A stretch of DNA of 64,000 nucleotides from NCBI RefSeq assembly GCF_019649055.1, contig NW_026570232.1:558001-622000 (forward strand), written 5' to 3'. Below are positions 24,018 to 35,581 of this stretch, one piece after another. The position numbers and the translations under genes were made by a program. The notes beneath the pieces were generated by a model. It saw only the letters and a program-made list of their open reading frames with translations, ran no database searches and was not told where the DNA came from. The stretch comes from Paramacrobiotus metropolitanus (Eukaryota; Tardigrada; Eutardigrada; Parachela; Macrobiotidae). Each line of letters begins with the position of its first letter. The stretch's first letter is position 1.

Positions 24018-26709
24018 CTAATTTTGATAACGACGTTTGGCTTTGGGCTGGTAAAGTTCCTTGGTGGGACGTGAGCGGTTGGGCACCCGAACGCCTGGAT
24101 CAACCGCCGTCACGGTACCGCCCACGACTTCACCCACCACTGTTCCGATCTCACCGCTTTTCACTACAGAATTCTTTTCCCCGGTCGGTGTCCCAGTAGA
24201 CTTCACCACTGGTGCTTCCGTTGCTTTACTCTGCCCAAACTCCCGACTTCCGGTGATAGGGTTGTGCAGCGGCTTGGGACTTTGCTGAGCACCAGCGCGT
24301 GTGGTATTTTTCCCGCTATCCGGTGGAAAATCAGGACGAACAGGAGGCCGGCCGCCGTAGGATTCTGCCTGACGTCCTCCTCTGGGATAATAGACATCCT
24401 GTCGATCACCACGACCATCTGGCCGATCGCTACGTTTTGCTTCCCTTTCACGCCGCTGATCTGCTAAGCTACTGGGTGCATGATCCTCACGGGCGCGCTT
24501 GTCGGCAACAGGACGCGGTGCAGGACGCTCTGGAAAATAGTGCCGTCCGCGATCACCAGACGGCATGAAATCTTCACGGTTTTCCTGAGCCGGGCGCCGA
24601 TTGACGGCCAAGAACGCTTCGTCCTTTTTCGAAGCCGGCTGAGCTGTCTGGTGCGAGATTGATCCTGAAAGACGTTTTCCTCTTAATTCAACTAAGTAAG
24701 TACATTATATCGTAATTTACATATCAAAGCAGTGCAATATTTCTGTATCCTACAAGCACAACAGTACAACAATTACACCAGTAGTCAAAGCAAGTTTTCG
24801 TAAAGTTCATATGACGTATGTAAGTTCCAAGCAAGAAAGTAGACAGATGAAAACAGACCCCATAAAACGCACCTGGAGCGACTTTGTTTATGGGAGACTG
24901 TGCAGCAGCACTGTCTTTCACACCAGATTTGGTCAGTTCCATAACTTTAGACGGAGCAGCGCCTGCTTTGAGAGGTGAATCCTTCCCTGCTAACTCCCTA
25001 GCCTTGGCTGCGGCTTTCTCCGCTTCTTTCTTTGCCAGTGCTGCATTGGCACGGTGCCGTTCTCGATTACGCTCTCTCTTTCCAAATCGTCCGCCCGGTC
25101 CACGATAATCGTCGTCTGCTTTATGATTCTGTAGATATTCCATTAAAGGAGTAAGCGTCACTTCGTCCTTCGGCTTATTTTCAATAGCAGCCAAACTGGC
25201 TTGGACTTTGGCTGCACTGGACGACGGACCGTGGTCCTTCTTTTTCTCCAAATCTTCCAGGAAGCGCTTGAAATCGTCAGACTCCGTAATCTGGCCACAT
25301 TTTGGATCCGCTTTCTCTCTGTTCTGCTCGGCAGTGCGCTGATACGGGGCAAGCTCCACAACACAACGCAGTTCATGACCTACAGAAATGCACAAAATTA
25401 CTCGCAAATAACAGATCGACAAAGACCAGCAAATGGCAATTAACAGGAACAACGATAAATCAATTAAGTAACTAATTAACTACATGTTTCACTTTCCACT
25501 TTGTGCAAATCCACGGATTTGGAAGCGGACGTAAAAAATTCACCGATAAAAATAAGCTACACGTTCTGCAGATCCATGAATTGAACCATTGTCGTCCTTA
25601 AGAGTTTTCAGCTGAGTAAATTTGTCAAAGCGCAAATATGCGTATCAAGTTATCAACGGCAAATGGACAGCGTACCTCGACTATCAACAAAAACGTATCC
25701 ATCAAACTTTTCTTTAAAAAGGCCAACATCTTCTTCTGTGCGGAAACGAATGTAAACGCGACATCGTGCATGATTCGCTAATCTGCAATAAACACCGGCG
25801 CAAATCATATAGGGTGACGATAGGGTATTACACTTTTCACTCATCCAAAAGTGCATCGTGAGGTGAGTTACCATGCAGCAATTTTTTGCTCCTTATTTTG
25901 GCAGATTATACACAAAAACAATAACAACTGAATCCAACATTATTATGGCAGTCTACTTCATAGCCATTGCATGACAATAATTTTTATGGCCTCGTAATTA
26001 CTATCATTTCAATGATTTCATGCCATCATTTCATGTCAAAGCAGAGTGCCGCATCACTGTCTCAAGACTCAAAGGCATGTGTGAATTGTTAATTGTAATG
26101 TATGTACCTATCTGTGATTCTGTATGTACTACGAATCTCTCGCACTCGCGTACCGATACTTCTAGTTTCTAATTTTATTCATTATTCTGTGGAATAACTG
26201 GATTCAATCTCGCAGCTTACGTGGTATCGGGACCATGGAATGCGAAATAAGTGTATTCCGGAATCGGAGACACATGCTGCAAGAACTGCTCCTTGGAAAA
26301 ATGGGCTGGAAGATTCCTGACGATGACCTGAAAGGGAACAACCAGTAGTCCTGCGCAACAACTGCAATTTCTGGGTCGGATTTGACTTTTCCTTCATAGT
26401 CACAAATCGTTCATAAGTTCAAAATGTGCGTTAGTGAGCACAGCACCTTCGATCGACAAACGACGAGAACACAAAATTCCTGCAGGATAACTAAAACGTG
26501 CAGCACCCAGACTTAGAGCAAGTACTCAGTACTCTCAGTCCCAGAGATATTTTCCCGTTGTAATCTACCTTGCATGGCTGTGTGTGACGCTCTTCGGGAA
26601 ACTCCCGATATCGGGGTTTAGCCTTGGGTTTTCCACGACGCTCCCTGACGAATTCATCTTTATCGTGTCCGCGACGAGTTTTTCCAGATGCCCGAACAAC
26701 AAAACTCAT
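24018..26709 (-). CDS. UPF3: Regulator of nonsense transcripts 3 (UPF3)
   Basis: A nonsense-mediated mRNA decay factor that links UPF2 to the exon-junction complex. Five exons: 26709-26569, 26327-26221, 25782-25676, 25379-24873 and 24664-24018. Phases close at each junction and give 502 residues. The RRM-like domain is about residues 48-135, with VIVRNLPAHFSKEQF, PEYTYFAFH and FDGYVFVDSRG as family landmarks. Then come an ITESDDFKRFLEDL stretch, a TPLMEYLQ motif and long Lys/Arg/Glu-rich and Pro/Gly-rich regions. The last residues, RPTKELYQPKAKRRYQN, match the C-terminal EJC-binding motif of UPF3 proteins. It starts with a basic tail (MSFVVRASGKTRRGHD). The single gene resembles UPF3B more than UPF3A in keeping that C-terminal motif. 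Confidence 0.95.
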
Positions 26710-27699
26710 AGTTTGTCAGTGGTATAGCTGCTGGTCCAACATGCGTGAACGCATTCTGTGCGATCAAATACGTACACACACAAACTTTAATAATGATTGA
26801 ACAGATGTAATGAATAATATTCAGACATTTTTCGTGTCAGTTTGAGTGCCTGTACGTCGCAAATCTGAACGAAAACCGAAAACAACTTTAAAGTCAACTC
26901 TGAAAATAATCAGTGGAGTTTACACGAATGCTACGTACAAGTACTGTTTTACAAGACCACTGCCCTTAATCTTCTACGGAGTTGAGCCAGGGTTGCAGCA
27001 GAATGGTTAAAGTAGTTACTATACAAGCGGTAGCACGAATTTAGCCATACTGTAAGTACAGTAATACTTTTTAATTAATTTTAATAATAATAATATTATA
27101 ATTAATGACTGTAATTCTTAATAATATAATTAATATTTATCTTATCAGTTACTCAAAAATTAATTTTATAAATTGCGCTCGTATCTTTCGTGTACTCACT
27201 GCAGTACTCGTACATCTTGGTGTCCATAAGGCAGCCACCCACGGTGCTGCTAAGAAAAAAAACTCGCGTTGTGCTGTTGTGGCGAATTTCCGGTGATTTC
27301 ACAAGCACGGGGGTTTAACAGGCTGCCTCTCTCTGTAGTCGTTGGCTATTCGACTGTGCGCCTGTCTGTACAGTTGCCGTTGCCGAAATTGCCTGCGTCT
27401 GTGCACAGTGTGCAGTATCGTTTCCGCAACAGGCAGGCAGGAGGCAGCAATGCAGGCATGCCGAATCATCCCAACGTCGTGACGAATGACTACCGTCGTG
27501 AGTAGTGACTATACTGACCTGTTTTGTTTTCCAAACCACAGCCAGATAGCTGATAGCAGATGCAAAAAGCCACAGACAAGTCACAAGTGTTCGTTTTTAT
27601 GGCCTGATATAAAAAGTTCTGGTAATTGCAAAATGTGTAAATAATTCATCTTTTGTTGTGAAGTTTTTTCATGATATATTATTACTTACGTTGTTCGCC
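26710..27699. other. Divergent promoter region of UPF3 and Dishevelled
   Basis: About 1 kb between two start codons on opposite strands. The left half is very AT-rich (27060-27180); the right half (27230-27560) is GC-richer and probably includes the Dishevelled 5' UTR. No coding exon is supported. Confidence 0.6.
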
Positions 27700-30600
27700 A
27701 TGGCTTGGGTTGGTGCAAGCGCGAGCACTGTACGTGCTGGAGAGAGCAGGATTTATTATCATTTGGAGGATGAAGACAAACCATTCCTTATTAAGCTTGC
27801 GATTCCCTTGGAGCAAGTCACTCTGGCTGATTTTAAAGCCAAACTGCCTCGAACAAATTATAAGTTTTTCTTTCGTTCCATTGATCCGGAGGAAGGCGAA
27901 GTTAAAGAGGAAGTAGCGGACGATGTAGCGCGGTTGCCCATATACAAGGGAAAGATTGTGGCGCAGTTGATTTCCGTTGACTCGTCTGTCCATAGCGATC
28001 CGAACTCACAAAATTCCGGGAGCACAAGGAGTTCGCGCTTGCTACTGCCAAGAAAGCCTCACGAAAGCGGAAGAAATGGCGCAGAAGTCGGAAGAATCCG
28101 GGGAGAAGCGCAGCGGGTAAGTTTTGGACATTTCGCGAGCGCAGTAAATTGTCGAATAAAAACGGTGGTTATCCTGTGTTTTTCGGTGTGATCGTGCATG
28201 GTTTGGTTTTTTGTAGCCACATCGTGCTCCACTGCTCGTCACATGATTTTTGATTTTGCAGCTGTGTAATTATTGAGGGTACTTTTTAGTTATTAGATGC
28301 GAACTCGTACGTAGTACATAAAACAGTAAGTAATGAAATCGAAATTTGGAGCTGCTTGCAATGAGCATTGTCCGGCAGCGAATCGGTCGACTACCGAGAA
28401 GTTTGACTCGCAAAAATAATTTATTGTTATGAAATTTATCATTTTATGAAATTTATCATTTTGGTACCAATTGTACCCCACAGAATGAAATCAGTCAAGC
28501 TACGCTGTTACAGTTTCAGCTTTCAGGTTATGTTAAAGCACTTTATCGATTGCGAGTTAGGACATAGGAGTTATTATCTTATCTTTCATTCATGAAAAGG
28601 CTGTTTGATTAGAAACAAGAATTCGGGTGTGGGTCGATAGATATTATCCAGTTTGCAATTTGTACAGTACATCGAGTGAAAAATGGTAATAATAAAATAA
28701 TAGTTAGCCGTCGTTATAGTACTCGTACTGAATGAACTATGTATGATTATGGAATAAGGTAGTTAGCTACTAAAATCACCAATCAATCAACTAAATCAGC
28801 AAGTCTAATTATAAACCAGCTAAATAGATGCCGGCTTCTGTTAAAAAAAATGTTGTCTCCACTCAGGAAATAGAAACGCCACATATTGTATTTACGTTTG
28901 CACACCCGAAATCTCATAATAATGCGACCAGGGCTTGCAATAGTTTGATTTCAAACGGGAGATATTTGATTTGTTTAAAATTTTATAGGTGGCTTAAGGG
29001 TTTATCAGTTCTCTGGGGAAATGTCGCATCTACTGTGAACTGAAAGTTATCGATTTTTGCCATGAAAAGCGTTATTTACATGCGTGATATGATTTCCTTT
29101 TGTGAGATGTTGATTCTGAAAGCTGCATTACAGTTTTCAATGGTTTCTTTCAGAAAACTTGTTACTCTGTGGTGAATTGCATATTATTACTCATTGCTTA
29201 ATGTCGCTTTTGTTGGCCGCTTGACCCCTCGTTTCTGTTGTGCTGGGGAGTTCAATTTTTGAAAGAAATCTGCCAAGCAATTACCGAGTTTAAGTCTTTT
29301 TACGATGTTCACTACTGGGTAGCTAACAAAATTAGAAATGTGGTTTTTTTTAAAAAGCAGGCGTGTTTTTTTAAGTTTTTTCACTACAGTTTGATGTGAC
29401 AGTACAACTACATACTGCTCTTGAGTTAATGAAAATTATGAAATACAGCTCTCTGGACTTCGAAGATACTTATTAACGTTAAGCTGCTACTGCTCGCGTT
29501 TAATTTGAAGGTAATTATTACGTCGCGATTTAAAATTAATATATCATTTACAGGTAATGTTGCTCAGTTTTCTGTGTAAAACAAAGCTGTTCCACGTGTA
29601 CTTTTGTATATAACTTTTACTTTTGTGTTTTATACTCGATAATTATCAGTATTTACTATTTACTATGGTTGATTCTTGGATGAGTTGTTGCCTTATTATG
29701 TGCAAAGCGAAACGGCTAATAACTCTCTTGCATTATGTACGAATAATTTGATTGTGAATTGTGATGGCGGTTGTGACCTGTAATTCATGTCATCGTAGGT
29801 ATTTACAATTTTACAGTTAGAGAATGCAGCGTATAGTCCTTTTCAGTTTGTCTGTGCAAAATTGGTTAACTGAAATTTAAAGCGACTTAGCGATGCCTCG
29901 ATGGATTGCTTTCTATATGTAAATATCGATCAATCATCCAAATACCACAAAGTTGCTTTAAATACGTTGATTGTATAATACTGCAAGAAACTCTGATGAG
30001 CATGAATCTGCGTAACCCAATTGACATTTTCATCATGAAGTAGCCTTTGTTATTCAAATGTGGTCTCTGTTGAAGTGTTATGTTGAGATTTTACGTAAAA
30101 GTATTTTGCAAGTTAGATCTTCTTACAATATGTTTAATAAAATTTTGTATATGACGCATGGGTGACCGAAGTGACAATTGTTTACGTACAGGCAAGATTA
30201 CAATATCACACTGTTAGCTAAAGTTCATAATGTCTGTTATAAATATTCTAATATCATCAGCAACAGTGCCGAAACGTTCATGGAACATTTAGGACAAAAA
30301 TCAGCTGGAATCTCTTATCTTATGTTTGGAAGCAGTTTGCTATTGCTGTTTTCATACTCTTAATGAGCGTTGAATGCCTGTAACGGAACAGGATTAGTAT
30401 AAATCTGTTTTTGTTTGGTATTAGGCGGGTGTGCGGTCCCAATTCAGCCAAGAAGAAAGCTCCGGAATTGACCAACCGCGGATACGAGACCGATTCGCTA
30501 GTCAGTTTTGACAGCCGCTCTTGCCACTCCGACTCGGAATACGATGGTTCCAGTCGTATATCCAGTTTTACGGATAGATCCTCAGTAAACAATGCTGCCC

Positions 30601-32696
30601 AGCGGGTGCCCCGGAAAAAGCGACGTGTCCGGCGAATTGATCCAGCCAGTCTAAATCGAGCATCATCGATGAGCAGCATCACAGAGACTGTTGTCTCTGG
30701 AGGAAACATTGTTCGGGTTGTTCTCAATGTCCAGCAAACAAAAATGGTTGGCCTGAAAATTTTGGGCCCTACATTGGACAATCCGGTCGAAGGGATTTAT
30801 GTGGAATCAGTTATGAAGGGGAGTCCCGCGGACTTAAGCCGACAGTTTGAGCCGGGTGACGAAATTCTCCAGGTGAGTGTTTTCGATAATCGCGTTGAAT
30901 TGTAATGCGCGATGGTAAATGGATTTAATTGTTTTATGTCCTGGGGTTAGTGTTTTTTTCACACGGTTACTTTTTACGGTCCGTTTTCCTCTGTTGTGAA
31001 GCGCTTGATTGTTTCTCTGGGAATATCTGAGCGAAAAATTCATAGAGCCATAATCTGCACAGTCTAAATTAAAAATTATTCCCGGTTAACATGAGAGATG
31101 GCAAAACCAACGCTCCCTGCGTTACCGAGCATAAAACTTACCTGGAAATAAAACAAAGTGGAACGACTCTCTCCTGCTGTCATAATTATATTAAAATTTC
31201 ATTCCAGTTCTTCGATAAATTAATGGTCGCATCGCATCATCTGTAACAATTTGGCAGTGCTGTGCAGCAGGACAGATTAGTATTCTAGCACGAACTATAT
31301 ATACGACGAGGCTACAATCAGTTCCACGTGATTATACCGTCCTTACTGCATCCCTTTCAGCAGATCTTCAGTTGTTTAATTTATTAGGTAAATTCCGTAC
31401 CCGTCCACTGCATGGATGAACAGCAGGCGACAGCTGTTGTACGCGAGGCTTCCATTACTGGACATGTGATCCTCGATGTGCGGAAACGTTATATCCGTTC
31501 CCCTCCCGAGAGCGCATATACCCTTCGAGAACTGGATCCGAATGATGAAAATTCCACCCGGAGAGAGCCCTCTCATCCCATTGATCCCAGTGCCTGGGTG
31601 GCACAAATCGAAGCTATGCGCTTAGCGGAAATGGCACCATACCGAGAGAAAACACCCATCCTGCCACATTTCGATGATGTTCCGCTTTCCCCTCATCAGG
31701 CCGGTACGGGCCTGTTCATGTCAACACAGTTTCTACCGCAAGAGTTGTCCACTGGTTCGGAGAGGATAGAGGTTATTAGGCAGATGTGCAGAGAAGATTC
31801 CGGTTTGGATATTCGTGATCGCGAGTGGCTGAAAATGCCCATAGCCAAAGCGTTCACGGGAAAAGATCTCGTCACGTAAGTTGTTGCATCAATGATCTTT
31901 CGGATTTCGTTATCAAAGGATACATCCTTGTATGCATGCATATGATTAATTTTTATAGTTTTATTTTAAAAATCTTACATTTTTGCATAGTTGATTACCG
32001 TTTAACTTGTCTACAGAGATGCTCCCGGTATACAGAAATGCAAAACTCGAGTTGACTGTTCTCTATTTAATACTGTGCCACAACCAGATTCGTGAGCGTC
32101 ATGTTATCGTTGTTCTTTTTGGCATCTTTAGGTGGCTGTTGGAACATGTCAAAGATCTCAAAGGTCGCAGTGAAGGAAGAAAGTACGCTGCGGATCTGTT
32201 GAAATCCGGTTACATTAAGCACACGATTGGTACTAGAGATTTCTCGGAGAAGTTGTGCTATACCTTTGGGGATCTGCCTAATCTTACGGAAGAGTTTACG
32301 CACATGCCCATCCTGCATGACGAAGACTTTCCCGACTCGGAAAGCCAACTGGCGGCGTACAGTGACCTACCAGATTCGGTTAGTCAGGTGGGTCAAGCCC
32401 GCCATCCTGCCATTTATCGTCCATCCAGCCACAGTGGTTATGCCAATATTGCGCAAATCAAACGGGGAAACGGTCGCTCGGGCAGCGGACACAGCTCCGG
32501 AAGTGGACACAGTTCAGGCTCCGATAAGCGGCAGCAGTCCGTTATCGTGGAGGAGACTGCTTCGCAAATATCGGAAATCTATCATGGAGTACGTAATGGC
32601 GTGATAGCCACCGGGGATCGAGGGCAAATGCACCGGAACTCGCTGCAGAATTCTCTTAATCATCCGTTTGACATGCAGTATGCCAAGATGTATTGA
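27700..32696 (+). CDS. dsh: Segment polarity protein Dishevelled
   Basis: A cytoplasmic hub of Wnt signalling, acting between Frizzled and both the beta-catenin and planar-polarity branches. Exons seen: 27700-28116, 30425-30872, 31388-31875 and 32132-32696. The start at 27700 has the context GCCATGG. The DIX domain is at about residues 16-98 (SRIYYHLEDEDKPFLIKL, TLADFK, YKFFFRSID, VKEEVADD). The second exon has a polybasic patch (RKKRRVRRID), the SSMSSIT stretch and the first part of the PDZ domain with VGLKILGP. The third exon finishes the PDZ domain and begins DEP (SGLDIRDREWLKMPIA). The fourth finishes DEP (GRKYAADLLKSGYIKHT) and has a Ser/Gly-rich tail. The last three exons join in phase. 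The DIX exon does not join the second in phase with its obvious donor (GTAAGT at 28117), so a short exon is missing or there is an indel near 28000-28116. Confidence 0.95.
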
Positions 32697-33629
32697 TCAG
32701 CTATCCTTGTTGAAGATTCTGACGATTTGTATCGTGAGCTATTAAATAGAACTTTCGAGGGATGGTGAAATGAACTGATTGCTTTTACTGTTTTGAATTT
32801 TTAATTGTAGTGGTACAGTACTTGCCGGGTTTTGCGTTTTGGGCAAGTCGCTTGTCTTTATTTCCAGCATGTATCTTCTATGCGAGATGACATGCTATTC
32901 GGCAAAGTTGACAATGGTGTTTGAGCTTCGGTACAGAAAATGCTGCAGTTATGTGGTTTTGTACTTTTATGTATTCCTTATAACTTTCGGTACTTCTGTA
33001 TATTGAAGTTTGTATAAAGTATTTGAATGTTTTTAGTTTGTGGATCTATTATGTAAGATTTCGCGATAGAAAGCCCGCGAGCCAAAATAGGAAACCGTCA
33101 GATGTTGCAGTTCGTCGATGGCCGATCTTTGATTGCATTATGATTATTCTGAATGCGAATATCTTTCCGTTATTTTCGCCATTGTGACAGGGAGATCTGA
33201 CCAGTGTCTACTCTACTGTCTACCTACCATCAGAATATCAGATGTACTGTTTCTGTACAGGTACAATGCTGACGGTGAGATTACGATCTGGTTTATCGAG
33301 TAAGGTGCAAAAGTAGCAAAACTGACGAGAGAAGTCCGGAAGTATGGCGATCCCACGCCTTTTTGTATGGCGACCGACCAATGGCGCTACCATTTAACCA
33401 ACGGAAGAAAATTAATGTTATTAACGTTACGATGTATTTTTGCCTGCGATTCAGACTCTTTCGCCCTTTGGATTTCTGTTTCACTTCATTTGCACTTTGC
33501 GGACGTAGAAAAGAAGCCTGCTTCGCTTTAAGAAGGCTTTTAACTTGTTTATTTATTGTTTTTGTGAGATCTTTACCTCTTGAATTTTATTCTTGATCTC
33601 AGGATTTTTTGTACATTTTCATTCTCGGA
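32697..33629. other. Intergenic region between Dishevelled and poly(A) polymerase
   Basis: Contains the Dishevelled 3' UTR, with ATTAAA at 32741-32746 as a possible signal, and the promoter side of the poly(A) polymerase gene. Two GTACAGTAC-like motifs are present, near 32814 and 33245. No exon supported. Confidence 0.55.
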
Positions 33630-33650
33630 ATGTTTAAGGTGGAATATTAG
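33630..33650 (+). promoter_or_regulatory. Short upstream ORF in the poly(A) polymerase leader
   Basis: ATG followed by five codons and TAG (peptide MFKVEY), ending three bases before the main ATG. The prefoldin 4 leader has a matching upstream ORF (MIQVE) at 41799-41816. Confidence 0.55.
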
Positions 33651-33653
33651 AAA

Positions 33654-35581
33654 ATGTCTACTATGCCTAAATCCGTAAGTGTTTGATGGCTGGTAGACAG
33701 TTTTTATCTGACTGGCGCAAATTAGTCACAAGTTCACGACTCAAAAGTGCTGATAAGATTTCAGATTTCTCCGCTTTTTACGGTTGCCTACTGGTAGCAA
33801 TATTTGCATTCGTGATCCAGCATGAATGTAGAATCGTTGTAGATAATAGAAACTAGAAGAAAGCCGCAAACGGCACACGACACTGAATTGTTGCTGATTT
33901 GAAGGATATAATCATGCTAATTTTCTAATAACCTGATAAATCGTATCTGCTACAGACATACAATTTCATTCCTTCCGAGCTTCCGAGAGCCTTCCGGGAT
34001 CAACAGCTGCACTGGAATTCCCCGGCCAATTTCATTTCTCCGCCCTATTCGGAGCAGTATCACTATTCCAGTTTCCAGCAGTATCCGGTTTACAGTTACT
34101 ACCATCACTCGTTCTCGGCGTGTGCCCTGCAGGAATATGTGATGAGTTGTCCGCCGTCCCGTCGTCCGTCGCCGCCGCTCTTGGAGCACAAGGAAATGGA
34201 CGAGAAATTCTACAGACTGCTGGACGAACTGTTCGCCCATCCCGCGCCCTGTGTGGACCGGGACGAAATCCGGCGACTGCGCAGCGAAGTGCTGACCTGC
34301 CTGAACAATCTGGCCGTGTACTGGATCGGCCGACAGGCGGAACGCCTCAGCCTGGAGCGTTCGCAGCTGGAGAAGACGGTGTTCGTCAAAGCCTTCGGCA
34401 GTCACGGTCTGGGTTTAACCACGTACAACAGCGATCTGGACGCCGTGCTCGTCGCCCCGCGCTATGTCACGCGCGAAGAGGTCTTTCGCGGGTTTGTGGA
34501 GCTGCTGCGGCAGCAGGAGAACGTCAAGGAAGTTTGTCCCGTGGAGAACACGTTTGTGCCTGTGATTAAGTTCCTGTATTACGGGATTGAGGTGGATTTG
34601 ACGTTTGCGGCGCTGCGCACCACCAGTATGCCGGATGATGCCAGTCTGCTGTCGGATGATATCCTGCGCGATATGGACGAGAAGAGCGTCAAGAGTCTGA
34701 ACGGCTGGCGAGTGTCGCGGTATTTACTCAGTTATGTTCCGGATGTGAAGGTGTTCCGCGCGGTGCTGACGTTCGTCAAACACTGGGCCATGCAGCGGCT
34801 GATTTACTCCAACACGCTGGGATATTTGGGCGGCGTGTCCTGGGCGATTCTGGTGGCGCATATTTGCCGGGTGAATGCGGGGATGTCCGTGCGGAAGCAC
34901 GTCAAGTCTTTCTTCAAGGAATTTTCCGAATGGAACTGGCAGTCGCGGCCGGTCAATATTAATCAGGCGGACAATCCCTACAACCACATCGAAGGCTTTG
35001 TCGGTCTCGATGCCTACATGATGCCGATAATCACGCCATGCAAGCCGTACCAGAATTCCTCCTTCAACGTCACCCGCACGACATTTCACAACATCCGGCA
35101 GGAGATGCGCTCGGCGCTGGCGGTGCTGCGCGCCGACAATCACGTGTGGGCGGATGTGTTGGCCACGCGCAATCCGCTGGATGAGTACGAGATGTTCTTG
35201 ACCGTGATCAGTACCGCGAAGTGCGAGAGCAGTCTGCATCGCTGGCGCGGGGTGGTGGAGTCCAAGCTGCGTCCCATGCTGCCCAATCTGGAGAAGGTGA
35301 ACGGCATGCAGCGCTGCCAGATCTTTCCGCAGATCTACAAGTTGTCGGACGGCGACTGGCAGGATACCGTGCACTGTGCGTGGATCATCGGGATTGACTA
35401 TGTGCATCCGAACCAGATGAATGAGCTGTCGGCCGTGGTGCGGGAATTTCGACAGAATATACAGTATTACAATCATTTTAACGGCTCGGGAAGCGATCAG
35501 AATGTGACAGTATTGCGGAAAACCAGTGCGAAACTCCGGGAAACGCTGACGGTGTATGCGTCTTCGGATCCAAAAAAGTGA
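33654..35581 (+). CDS. Poly(A) polymerase, canonical type, C-terminally short
   Basis: A nucleotidyltransferase that adds the poly(A) tail to nuclear pre-mRNA 3' ends. Two exons: 33654-33674 (MSTMPKS) and 33956-35581, phase 0, 548 residues. The palm has FGS at 154-156, the metal-binding aspartates D167 and D169 in SDLDAVLV, and the third, D221, in GIEVDLTFA. The PAP signatures SLNGWRVSRYLLS, YSNTLGYLGGVSWAILVA and MPIITPCKPYQNSSFNV follow, then the RNA-binding fold (RWRGVVESKLRPML, WIIGIDY). All catalytic residues are present. It ends right after that fold, so the long Ser/Thr-rich, NLS-bearing tail of vertebrate PAPOLA is absent. The N-terminus has a Tyr/Gln/Ser-rich stretch. The body exon has no introns and is clearly GC-richer than its surroundings, as expected of a retrocopy. 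The 5' end resembles prefoldin 4. Confidence 0.92.

Noticed and set aside
28828-29043. 71-codon frame as the missing Dishevelled exon
   Set aside because: No acceptor of the right phase, no likeness to the DIX-PDZ linker and a stop in frame.
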